Of a stretch of DNA of 64,000 bases, positions 49,155 through 61,600 are shown in pieces. The notes beneath the pieces are model-generated. The model made no database searches. It worked only from the letters and a program-made list of their open reading frames with translations, and was not told the origin of the DNA. Source of the stretch: Osmia lignaria lignaria (Eukaryota > Arthropoda > Insecta > Hymenoptera > Megachilidae); contig NW_027478162.1 of the NCBI RefSeq assembly GCF_051020975.1, positions 16,802,001 through 16,866,000 on the forward strand, written 5' to 3'. The translations under genes were made by a program, and so were the position numbers. How positions within the stretch are numbered: position 1 is the first letter of the stretch; every line of letters starts with the position of its first letter.

Positions 49155-51601
49155 ATGCCACTTCCAGCTTAGCTGTGCAGAAGAAGAACAACAAGAAGAA
49201 GAAATATCTCGAAATATGTCCGTCAGGCCCCTTCCCTTGAGATATATCTGCAAATATTTTGGAAACCAAGCGAGCTGTGGCAAAATGTTAAGAGACCTTT
49301 TTTGTAGAGAATTATGTTTCCTACAATTTATGTTCTATGATATTTTTTGATCAGAAGCGTAGTTTTCGAGATATATCGAGATATTTAAAAGTTCCGAAGC
49401 CGCACCATCATAATAGAGATACAGAAACACCGTGGCCCCTTTCTTTGAGATAACTCTGCACTATTGCGAGCTGCAAATGCCACTTCCAGCTTAGCTGTGC
49501 AGAGGAAGAACAACAAGAAGAAGAAATATCTCGAAATATGTCCGTCAGGCCAGTTCCTTTGAGCTGAATCTGCAAATATCTCGGAAACGAAGCGAGCTAT
49601 GGCAAAATGTTAAGAGACGTTTTTTGTAGAGAATTATGTTTCCTACAATTTATGTTCTATGATATTTTTTGATCAGAAGCGTAGTTTTCGAGATATATCG
49701 GGATATTTAAAAGTTCCGATGCCGCACCAACATAATAGAGATACAGAAACACCGTGGCCCCTTTCTTTGAGATAACTCTGCACTAGTGCGAGCCGCAAAT
49801 GCCACTTCCAGCTTAGCTGTGCAGAAGAAGAACAACAAGAAGAAGAAATATCTCGAAATATGTCCGTCAGGCCCCTTCCCTTGAGATAAATCTGCAAATA
49901 TCTCGAAAACGAAGCGAGCTATGGCAAAATGTTAAGAGACCTTTTTTGTAGAGAATTAAGTTTCCTACTTTTTACCTTCTATGATATTTTTTCATCAGAT
50001 GCGTAGTTCTCGAGATATAACAAGATATTTAAAAGTTCCGAAGCCGCACCAACATAATAGAGATACAGAAACACCGTGGCCCCTCTCTTTGAGATAACTC
50101 TGCACTATTGCGAGCTGGAAATGCCACTTCCAGCTTAGCTGTGCAGAAGAAGAACAACAAGAAGAAGTATCTCGAAATATGTCCGTCAGGCCCCTTCCCT
50201 TGAGATATATCTGCAAATATCTCGGAAACGAAGTGAGCTATGGCAAAATGTTGAGAGACCTTTTTTGTAGAGAATTATGTTTCCTACAATTTATGTTCTA
50301 TGATATTTTTTGATCAGAAGCGTAGTTTTCGAGATATATCGAGATATTTAAAAGTTCCGAAGCCGCACCAACATAATAGAGATACAGAAACACCGTGGCC
50401 CCTTTCTTTGAGATAACTCTGCACTAGTGCGAGCCGCAAATGCCACTTCCAGCTTAGCTGTGCAGAAGAAGAACAACAAGAAGAAGAAATATCTCGAAAT
50501 ATGTCCGTCAGGCCACTTCCCTTGAGATAAATCTGCAAATATCTCGGAAACGAAGCGAGCTATGGCAAAATGTTAAGAGACCTTTTTTGTAGAGAATTAA
50601 GCTTCCTACTTTTTATCTTCTATGATATTTTTTGATCAGATGCGTAGTTCTCGAGATATATCAAGATATTTAAAAGTTCCGAAGCCGCACCAACATAATA
50701 GAGATACAGAAACACCGTGGCCCCTTTCTTTGAGATAACTCTGCACTATTGCGAGCTGTAAATGCCACTTCCAGCTTAGCTGTGCAGAAGAAGAACAACA
50801 AGAAGAAGAAATATCTCGAAATATGTCCGTCAGGCCCCTTCCCTTGAGATATATCTGCAAATATCTCGGAAACGAAGTGAGCTATGGCAAAATGTTAAGA
50901 GACCTTTTTTGTAGAGAATTATGTTTCCTACAATTTATGTTCTATGATATTTTTTGATCAGAAGCGTAGTTTTCGAGATATATCGAGATATTTAAAAGTT
51001 CCGAAGCCGCACCAACATAATAGAGATACAGAAACACCGTGGCCCCTTTCTTTGAGATAACTCTGCACTAGTGCGAGCCGCAAATGCCACTTCCAGCTTA
51101 GCTGTGCAGAAGAAGAACAACAAGAAGAAGAAATATCTCGAAATATGTCCGTCAGGCCCCTTCCCTTGAGATAAATCTGCAAATATCTCGGAAACGAAGC
51201 GAGCTATGGCAAAATGTTATGAGACCTTTTTTGTAGAGAATTAAGTTTCCTACTTTTTATCTTCTATGATATTTTTTGATCAGATGTGTAGTTCTCGAGA
51301 TATATCAAGATATTTAAAAGTTCCGAAGCCGCACCAACATAATAGAGATACAGAAACACCGTGGCCCCTTTCTTTGAGATAACTCTGCACTATTGCGAGC
51401 TGCAAATGCCACTTCCAGCTTAGCTGTGCAGAAGAAGAACAACAAGAAGAAGAAATATCTCGAAATATGTCCGTCAGGCCCCTTCCCTTGAGATAAATCT
51501 GGAAATATCTCGGAAACGAAGAGATTTATGGCAAAATGTTAAGAGACCTTTTTTGTAGAGAATTAAGTTTCCTACTTTTTATGTTCTATGATATTTTTTG
51601 A
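49155..51601. repeat. 14-monomer HOR, copy 3, reduced to 8 monomers (2,573 bp)
   Basis: Anchors 49029, 49351, 49673, 49995, 50314, 50636, 50958, 51280. Units 49029-49995 match 44527-45493 and units 50314-51280 match 47741-48707. Six units (the equivalent of 45812-47740, 1,929 bp) are missing. The excision join lies in the unit just before anchor 50314, in sequence common to both parents. ATGTTATGAGACC near 48646 and 51216 shows that copies 2 and 3 share a recent source. Confidence 0.91.
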
Positions 51602-54499
51602 TCAGATGCGTAGTTCTCGAGATATATCAAGATATTTAAAAGTTCCGAAGCCGCACCAACATAATAGAGATACAGAAACACCGTGGCCCCTTTCTTTGAG
51701 ATAACTCTGCACTATTGCGAGCTGCAAATGCCACTTCCAGCTTAGCTGTGCAGAGGAAGAACAACAAGAAGAAGAAATATCTCGAAATATGTCCGTCAGG
51801 CCAGTTCCTTTGAGCTGAATCTGCAAATATCTCGGAAACGAAGCGAGCTATGGCAAAATGTTAAGAGACGTTTTTTGTAGAGAATTATGTTTCCTACAAT
51901 TTATGTTCTATGATATTTTTTGATCAGAAGCGTAGTTTTCGAGATATATCGGGATATTTAAAAGTTCCGATGCCGCACCAACATAATAGAGATACAGAAA
52001 CACCGTGGCCCCTTTCTTTGAGATAACTCTGCACTAGTGCGAGCCGCAAATGCCACTTCCAGCTTAGCTGTGCAGAAGAAGAACAACAAGAAGAAGAAAT
52101 ATCTCGAAATATGTCCGTCAGGCCCCTTCCCTTGAGATAAATCTGCAAATATCTCGAAAACGAAGCGAGCTATGGCAAAATGTTAAGAGACCTTTTTTGT
52201 AGAGAATTAAGTTTCCTACTTTTTACCTTCTATGATATTTTTTCATCAGATGCGTAGTTCTCGAGATATAACAAGATATTTAAAAGTTCCGAAGCCGCAC
52301 CAACATAATAGAGATACAGAAACACCGTGGCCCCTCTCTTTGAGATAACTCTGCACTATTGCGAGCTGGAAATGCCACTTCCAGCTTAGCTGTGCAGAAG
52401 AAGAACAACAAGAAGAAGTATCTCGAAATATGTCCGTCAGGCCCCTTCCCTTGAGATATATCTGCAAATATCTCGGAAACGAAGTGAGCTATGGCAAAAT
52501 GTTGAGAGACCTTTTTTGTAGAGAATTATGTTTCCTACAATTTATGTTCTATGATATTTTTTGATCAGAAGCGTAGTTTTCGAGATATATCGAGATATTT
52601 AAAAGTTCCGAAGCCGCACCAACATAATAGAGATACAGAAACACCGTGGCCCCTTTCTTTGAGATAACTTTGCACTAGTGCGAGCCGCAAATGCCACTTC
52701 CAGCTTAGCTGTGCAGAAGAAGAACAACAAGAAGAAATATCTCGAAATATGTCCGTCAGGCCCCTTCCCTTGAGATAAATCTGCAAATATCTCGGAAACG
52801 AAGCGAGCTATGGCAAAATGTTAAGAGACGTTTTTTGTAGAGAATTATGTTTCCTACAATTTATGTTCTATGATATTTTTTAATCAGAAGCGTAGTTTTC
52901 GAGATATATCGAGATATTTAAAAGTTCCGAAGCCGCACCAACATAATAGAGATACAGAAACACCGTGGCCCCTTTCTTTGAGATAACTCTGCACTAGTGC
53001 GAGCCGCAAATGCCACTTCCAGCTTAGCTGTGCAGAAGAAGAACAACAAGAAGAAGAAATATCTCGAAATATGTCCGTCAGGCCCCTTCCCTTGAGATAA
53101 ATCTGCAAATATCTCGGAAACGAAGCGAGCTATGGCAAAATGTTAAGAGACCTTTTTTGTAGAGAATTAAGTTTCCTACTTTTTATCTTCTATGATATTT
53201 TTTGATCAGATGCGTAGTTCTCGAGATATATCAAGATATTTAAAAGTTCCGAAGCCGCACCAACATAATAGAGATACAGAAACACCGTGGCCCCTTTCTT
53301 TGAGATAACTCTGCACTATTGCGAGCTGCAAATGCCACTTCCAGCTTAGCTGTGCAGAAGAAGAATAACAAGAAGAAGAAATATCTCGAAATATGTCCGT
53401 CAGGCCCCTTCCCTTGAGATAAATCTGCAAATATCTCGGAAACGAAGAGAGCTATGGCAAAATGTTAAGAGACCTTTTTTGTAGAGAATTAAGTTTCCTA
53501 CTTTTGATGTTCTGTGATATTTTTTGATCAGATGCGTAGTTCTCGAGATATATCAAGATATTTAAAAGTTCCGAAGCCGCACCAACATAATAGAGATACA
53601 GAACCACCGTGGCCCCTTTCTTTGAGATAACTCTGCACTATTGCGAGCTGTAAATGCCACTTCCAGCTTAGCTGTGCAGAAGAAGAACAACAAGAAGAAG
53701 AAATATCTCGAAATATGTCCGTCAGGCCCCTTCCCTTGAGATATATCTGCAAATATCTCGGAAACCAAGCGAGCTGTGGCAAAATGTTAAGAGACCTTTT
53801 TTGTAGAGAATTATGTTTCCTACAATTTATGTTCTATGATATTTTTTGATCAGAAGCGTAGTTTTCGAGATATATCGAGATATTTAAAAGTTCCGAAGCC
53901 GCACCATCATAATAGAGATACAGAAACACCGTGGCCCCTTTCTTTGAGATAACTCTGCACTATTGCGAGCTGCAAATGCCACTTCCAGCTTAGCTGTGCA
54001 GAGGAAGAACAACAAGAAGAAGAAATATCTCGAAATATGTCCGTCAGGCCAGTTCCTTTGAGCTGAATCTGCAAATATCTCGGAAACGAAGCGAGCTATG
54101 GCAAAATGTTAAGAGACGTTTTTTGTAGAGAATTATGTTTCCTACAATTTATGTTCTATGATATTTTTTGATCAGAAGCGTAGTTTTCGAGATATATCGG
54201 GATATTTAAAAGTTCCGATGCCGCACCAACATAATAGAGATACAGAAACACCGTGGCCCCTTTCTTTGAGATAACTCTGCACTAGTGCGAGCCGCAAATG
54301 CCACTTCCAGCTTAGCTGTGCAGAAGAAGAACAACAAGAAGAAGAAATATCTCGAAATATGTCCGTCAGGCCCCTTCCCTTGAGATAAATCTGCAAATAT
54401 CTCGAAAACGAAGCGAGCTATGGCAAAATGTTAAGAGACCTTTTTTGTAGAGAATTAAGTTTCCTACTTTTTACCTTCTATGATATTTTTTCATCAGAT
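51602..54499. repeat. Rearranged 14-monomer HOR derivative
   Basis: Unit 51602 fuses a 49029-type left half (GCACCAACATAAT) to a 49351-type right half (GCAGAGGAAG, CAGTTCC), a one-monomer deletion. Units 51924-53206 then match 45171-46453 at an offset of 6,753 bp. Unit 53528 fuses a 46775-type left part (CTTTTGATGTTC) to a 49029-type right part (GAAACCAAGCGAGCTGTGG), with private TTCTGTGATA and GAACCACCG. Units 53850 and 54172 match 49351 and 49673. Confidence 0.88.
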
Positions 54500-57400
54500 G
54501 CGTAGTTTTCGAGATATATCGAGATATTTAAAAGTTCCGAAGCCGCACCAACATAATAGAGATACAGAAACACCGTGGCCCCTTTCTTTGAGATAACTCT
54601 GCACTAGTGCGAGCCGCAAATGCCACTTCCAGCTTAGCTGTGCAGAAGAAGAACAACAAGAAGAAGAAATATCTCGAAATATGTCCGTCAGGCCAGTTCC
54701 TTTGAGCTGAATCTGCAAATATCTCGGAAACAAAGCGAGCTATGGCAAAATGTTAAGAGACCTTTTTTGTAGAGAATTAAGTTTCCTACTTTTTACCTTC
54801 TATGATATTTTTTCATCAGATGCGTAGTTCTCGAGATATATCAAGATATTTAAAAGTTCCGAAGCCGCACCAACATAATAGAGATACAGAAACACCGTGG
54901 CCCCTCTCTTTGAGATAACTCTGCACTATTGCGAGCTGGAAATGCCACTTCCAGCTTAGCTGTGCAGAAGAAGAACAACAAGAAGAAGAAATATCTCGAA
55001 ATATGTCCGTCAGGCCCCTTCCCTTGAGATATATCTGCAAATATCTCGGAAACCAAGTGAGCTATGGCAAAATGTTAAGAGACCTTTTTTGTAGAGAATA
55101 ATGTTTCCTACAATTTACGTTCTATGATATTTTTTGATCAGAAGCGTAGTTTTCGAGATATATCGAGATATTTAAAAGTTCCGAAGGCGCACCAACATAA
55201 TAGAGATACAGAAACACCGTGGCCCCTTTCTTTGAGATAACTGTGCACTATTGCGAGCTGCAAATGCCACTTCCAGCTTAGCTGTGCAGAAGAAGAACAA
55301 CAAAAAGAAGAAATATCTCGAAATATGTCCGTCAGGCCCCTTCCCTTGAGATAAATCTGCAAATATCTCGGAAACGAAGAGAGCTATGGCAAAATGTTAA
55401 GAGACCTTTTTTGTAGAGAATTAAGTTTCCTACAATTTATGTTCTATGATATTTTTTGATCAGAAGCGCAGTTCTCGTGATATATCGAGATATTTAAAAG
55501 TTCCGAAGCCGCACCAACATAATAGAGATACAGAAACACCGTGGCCCCTTTCTTTGAGATAACTCTGCACTATTGCGAGCTGCAAATGCCACTTCCAGCT
55601 TAGCTGTGCAGAAGAAGAACAACAAGAAGAAGAAATATCTCGAAATATGTCCGTCAGGCCCCTTCCCTTGAGATAAATCTGCAAATATCTCGGAAACGAA
55701 GAGAGCTATGGCAAAATGTTAAGAGACCTTTTTTGTAGAGAATTAAGTTTCCTACAATTTATGTTGTATGATATTTTTTGATCAGAAGCGTAGTTTTCGA
55801 GATATATCGAGATATTTAAAAGTTCCGAAGCCGCACCAACATAATAGAGATACAGAAACACCGTGGCCCCTTTCTTTGAGATAACTTTGCACTATTGCGA
55901 GCTGTAAATGCCACTTTCAGCTTAGCTGTGCAGAAGAAGAACAACAAGAAGAAGAAATATCTCGAAATATGTCCGTCAGGCCCCTTCCCTTGAGATATAT
56001 CTGCAAATATCTCGGAAACGAAGCGAGCTATGGCAAAATGTTAAGAGACGTTTTTTGTAGAGAATTATGTTTCCTACAATTTATGTTCTATGATATTTTT
56101 TGATCAGAAGCGTAGTTTTCGAGATATATCGGGATATTTAAAAGTTCCGATGCCGCACCAACATAATAGAGATACAGAAACACCGTGGCCCCTTTCTTTG
56201 AGATAACTCTGCACTAGTGCGAGCCGCAAATGCCACTTCCAGCTTAGCTGTGCAGAAGAAGAACAACAAGAAGAAGAAATATCTCGAAATATGTCCGTCA
56301 GGCCCCTTCCCTTGAGATAAATCTGCAAATATCTCGAAAACGAAGCGAGCTATGGCAAAATGTTAAGAGACCTTTTTTGTAGAGAATTAAGTTTCCTACT
56401 TTTTACCTTCTATGATATTTTTTCATCAGATGCGTAGTTCTCGAGATATAACAAGATATTTAAAAGTTCCGAAGCCGCACCAACATAATAGAGATACAGA
56501 AACACCGTGGCCCCTCTCTTTGAGATAACTCTGCACTATTGCGAGCTGGAAATGCCACTTCCAGCTTAGCTGTGCAGAAGAAGAACAACAAGAAGAAGTA
56601 TCTCGAAATATGTCCGTCAGGCCCCTTCCCTTGAGATATATCTGCAAATATCTCGGAAACGAAGTGAGCTATGGCAAAATGTTGAGAGACCTTTTTTGTA
56701 GAGAATTATGTTTCCTACAATTTAAGTTCTATGATATTTTTTGATCAGAAGCGTAGTTTTCGAGATATATCGAGATATTTAAAAGTTCCGAAGCCGCACC
56801 AACATAATAGAGATACAGAAACACCGTGGCCCCTTTCTTTGAGATAACTTTGCACTAGTGCGAGCCGCAAATGCCACTTCCAGCTTAGCTGTGCAGAAGA
56901 AGAACAACAAGAAGAAATATCTCGAAATATGTCCGTCAGGCCCCTTCCCTTGAGATAAATCTGCAAATATCTCGGAAACGAAGCGAGCTATGGCAAAATG
57001 TTAAGAGACGTTTTTTGTAGAGAATTATGTTTCCTACAATTTATGTTCTATGATATTTTTTAATCAGAAGCGTAGTTTTCGAGATATATCGAGATATTTA
57101 AAAGTTCCGAAGCCGCACCAACATAATAGAGATACAGAAACACCGTGGCCCCTTTCTTTGAGATAACTCTGCACTAGTGCGAGCCGCAAATGCCACTTCC
57201 AGCTTAGCTGTGCAGAAGAAGAACAACAAGAAGAAGAAATATCTCGAAATATGTCCGTCAGGCCAGTTCCTTTGAGCTGAATCTGCAAATATCTCGGAAA
57301 CAAAGCGAGCTATGGCAAAATGTTAAGAGACCTTTTTTGTAGAGAATTAAGTTTCCTACTTTTTACCTTCTATGATATTTTTTCATCAGATGCGTAGTTC

Positions 57401-58619
57401 TCGAGATATATCAAGATATTTAAAAGTTCCGAAGCCGCACCAACATAATAGAGATACAGAAACACCGTGGCCCCTCTCTTTGAGATAACTCTGCACTATT
57501 GCGAGCTGGAAATGCCACTTCCAGCTTAGCTGTGCAGAAGAAGAACAACAAGAAGAAGAAATATCTCGAAATATGTCCGTCAGGCCCCTTCCCTTGAGAT
57601 ATATCTGCAAATATCTCGGAAACCAAGTGAGCTATGGCAAAATGTTAAGAGACCTTTTGTGTAGAGAATAATGTTTCCTACAATTTACGTTCTATGATAT
57701 TTTTTGATCAGAAGCGTAGTTTTCGAGATATATCGAGATATTTAAAAGTTCCGAAGGCGCACCAACATAATAGAGATACAGAAACACCGTGGCCCCTTTC
57801 TTTGAGATAACTGTGCACTATTGCGAGCTGCAAATGCCACTTCCAGCTTAGCTGTGCAGAAGAAGAACAACAAAAAGAAGAAATATCTCGAAATATGTCC
57901 GTCAGGCCCCTTCCCTTGAGATAAATCTGCAAATATCTCGGAAACGAAGAGAGCTATGGCAAAATGTTAAGAGACCTTTTTTGTAGAGAATTAAGTTTCC
58001 TACAATTTATGTTCTATGATATTTTTTGATCAGAAGCGCAGTTCTCGTGATATATCGAGATATTTAAAAGTTCCGAAGCCGCACCAACATAATAGAGATA
58101 CAGAAACACCGTGGCCCCTTTCTTTGAGATAACTCTGCACTATTGCGAGCTGCAAATGCCACTTCCAGCTTAGCTGTGCAGAAGAAGAACAACAAGAAGA
58201 AGAAATATCTCGAAATATGTCCGTCAGGCCCCTTCCCTTGAGATAAATCTGCAAATATCTCGGAAACGAAGAGAGCTATGGCAAAATGTTAAGAGACCTT
58301 TTTTGTAGAGAATTAAGTTTCCTACAATTTATGTTGTATGATATTTTTTGATCAGAAGCGTAGTTTTCGAGATATATCGAGATATTTAAAAGTTCCGAAG
58401 CCGCACCAACATAATAGAGATACAGAAACACCGTGGCCCCTTTCTTTGAGATAACTTTGCACTATTGCGAGCTGTAAATGCCACTTTCAGCTTAGCTGTG
58501 CAGAAGAAGAACAACAAGAAGAAGAAATATCTCGAAATATGTCCGTCAGGCCCCTTCCCTTGAGATATATCTGCAAATATCTCGGAAACGAAGCGAGCTA
58601 TGGCAAAATGTTAAGAGAC
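54500..58619. repeat. 8-monomer HOR (2,570 bp), one full copy plus partial second copy
   Basis: About 54500-56049 recurs at 57070-58619. Anchors 54494, 54816, 55138, 55460, 55782 match 57064, 57386, 57708, 58030, 58352. The units between (56104, 56426, 56745) match 51924, 52246 and 52565 of the preceding block. Shared markers are GGAAACAAAGCG, GGAAACCAAGTGAG, GAATAATGTTTCC, CCGAAGGCGCACC, AACTGTGCAC, CAACAAAAAGAAG, GAAGCGCAGTTCTCGTG and CACTTTCAGC. One difference is T at 55089 against G at 57659. The length is 8 x 322 minus 6. Confidence 0.91.
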
Positions 58620-61600
58620 CTTTTTTGTAGAGAATTATGTTTCCTACAATTTATGTTCTATGATATTTTTTGATCAGAAGCGTAGTTTTCGAGATATATC
58701 GAGATATTTAAAAGTTCCGAAGCCGCACCAACATAATAGAGATACAGAAACACCGTGGCCCCTTTCTTTGAGATAACTTTGCACTATTGCGAGCTGTAAA
58801 TGCCACTTTCAGCTTAGCTGTGCAGAAGAAGAACAACAAGAAGAAGAAATATCTCGAAATATGTCCGTCAGGCCCCTTCCCTTGAGATATATCTGCAAAT
58901 ATCTCGGAAAAGAAGCGAGCTATGGCAAAATGTTAAGAGACCTTTTTTGTAGAGAATTATGTTTCCTACAATTTATGTTCTATGATATTTTTTGATCAGA
59001 AGCGTAGTTTTCGAGATATATCAAGATATTTAAAAGTTCCGAAGCCGCACCAACATAATAGAGATACAGAAACACCGTGGCCCCTTTCTTTGAGATAACT
59101 CTGCACTATTGCGAGCTGCAAATGCCACTTCCAGCTTAGCTGTGCAGAAGAAGAACAACAAGAAGAAGAAATATCTCGAAATATGTCCGTCAGGCCCCTT
59201 CCCTTGAGATATATCTGCAAATATCTCGGAAACGAAGCGAGCTATGGCAAAATGTTAAGAGACCTTTTTTGTAGAGAATTATGTTTCCTACAATTTATGT
59301 TCTATGATATTTTTTGATCAGAAGCGTAGTTTTCGAGATATATCGAGATATTTAAAAGTTCCGAAGCCGCACCAACATAATAGAGATACAGAAACACCGT
59401 GGCCCCTTTCTTTGAGATAACTTTGCACTATTGCGAGCTGTAGATGCCACTTTCAGCTTAGCTGTGCAGAAGAAGAACAACAAGAAGAAGAAATATCTCG
59501 AAATATGTCCGTCAGGCCCCTTCCCTTGAGATATATCTGCAAATATCTCGGAAAAGAAGCGAGCTATGGCAAAATGTTAAGAGACCTTTTTTGTAGAGAA
59601 TTATGTTTCCTACAATTTATGTTCTATAATATTTTTTGATCAGAAGCGTAGTTTTCGAGATATATCGAGATATTTAAAAGTTCCGAAGCCGCACCAACAT
59701 AATAGAGATACAGAAACACCGTGGCCCCTTTCTTTGAGATAACTCTGCACTAGTGCGAGCCGCAAATGCCACTTCCAGCTTAGCTGTGCAGAAGAAGAAC
59801 AACAAGAAGAAGAAATATCTCGAAATATGTCCGTTAGGCCTCTTCCCTTGAGATAAACCTGCAAATATCTCGGAAACGAAGCGAGCTATGGCAAAATGTT
59901 AAGAGACCTTTTTTGTAGAGAATTAAGTTTCCTACTTTTTATGTTCTATGATATTTTTTGATCAGATGCGTAGTTCTCGAGATATATCAAGTTATTTAAA
60001 AGTTCCGAAGCCGCACCAACATAATAGAGATACAGAAACACCGTGGCCCCTTTCTTTGAGATAACTCTGCACTATTGCGAGCTGCAAATGCCACTTCCAG
60101 CTTACCTGTGCAGAAGAAGAACAACAAGAAGAAGAAATATCTCGAAATATGTCCGTCAGGCCCCTTCCCTTGAGATAAATCTGCAAATATCTCGGAAACG
60201 AAGAGAGCTATGGCAAAATGTTGAGAGACCTTTTTTGTAGAGAATTAAGTTTCCTACTTTTTATGTTCTATGATATTCTTTGATCAGATGCGTAGTTCTC
60301 GAGATATATCAAGATATTTAAAAGTTCCGAAGCCGCACCAACATAATAGAGATACAGAAACACCGTCGCCCCTTTCTTTGAGATAACTCTGCACTATTGC
60401 GAGCTGCAAATGCCACTTCCAGCTTAGCTGTGCAGAAGAAGAACAACAAGAAGAAGAAATATCTCGAAATATGTCCGTCAGGCCCCTTCCCTTGAGATAA
60501 ATCTGCAAATATCTCGGAAACGAAGAGAGCTATGGCAAAATGTTAAGAGACCTTTTTTGTAGAGAATTAAGTTTCCTACAATTTATGTTGTATGATATTT
60601 TTTGATCAGAAGCGTAGTTTTCGAGATATATCGAGATATTTAAAAGTTCCGAAGGCGCACCAACATAATAGAGATACAGAAACACCGTGGCCCCTTTCTT
60701 TGAGATAACTTTGCACTATTGCGAGCTGTAAATGCCACTTTCAGCTTAGCTGTGCAGAAGAAGAACAACAAGAAGAAGAAATATCTCGAAATATGTGCGT
60801 CAGGCCCGTTCCCTTGAGATAAATCTGCAAATATCTCGGAAACGAAGCGAGCTATGGCAAAATGTTAAGAGACCGTTTTTGTAGAGAATTAAGTTTCCTA
60901 CTTTTTATGTTCTATGATATTTTTTGATCAGATGCGTAGTTCTCGAGATATATCAAGATATTTAAAAGTTCCGAAGCCGCACCAACATAATAGAGATACA
61001 GAAACACCGTGGACCCTTTCTTTGAGATAACTCTGCACTATTGCGAGCTGCAAATGCCACTTCCAGCTTAGCTGTGCAGAAGAAGAACAACAAGAATAAG
61101 AAATATCTCGAAATATGTCCGTCAGGCCCCTTCCCTTGAGATATATCTGCAAATATCTCGGAAACGAAGCGAGCTATGGCAAAATGATAAGAGACCTTTT
61201 TTGTAGAGAATTATGTTTCCTACAATTTATGTTCTATGATATTTTTTGATCAGAAGCGTAGTTTTCGAGATATATCGAGATATTTAATAGTTCCGAAGCC
61301 GCACCAACATAATAGAGATACAGAAACACCGTGGCCCCTTTCTTTGAGATAACTCTGCACTAGTGCGAGCCGCAAATGTCACTTCCATCTTAGCTGTGCA
61401 GAAGAAGAACAACAAGAAGAAGAAATATCTCGAAATATGTCCGTCATGCCCCTTCCCTTCAGATATATCTGCAAATATCTCGGAAACGAAGCGAGCTATG
61501 GCAAAATGCTAAGAGACCTTTTTTGTAGAGAATTATGTTTCCTACAATTTATGTTCTATGATATTTTTTGATCAGAAGCGTAGTTTTCGAGATATATCGA

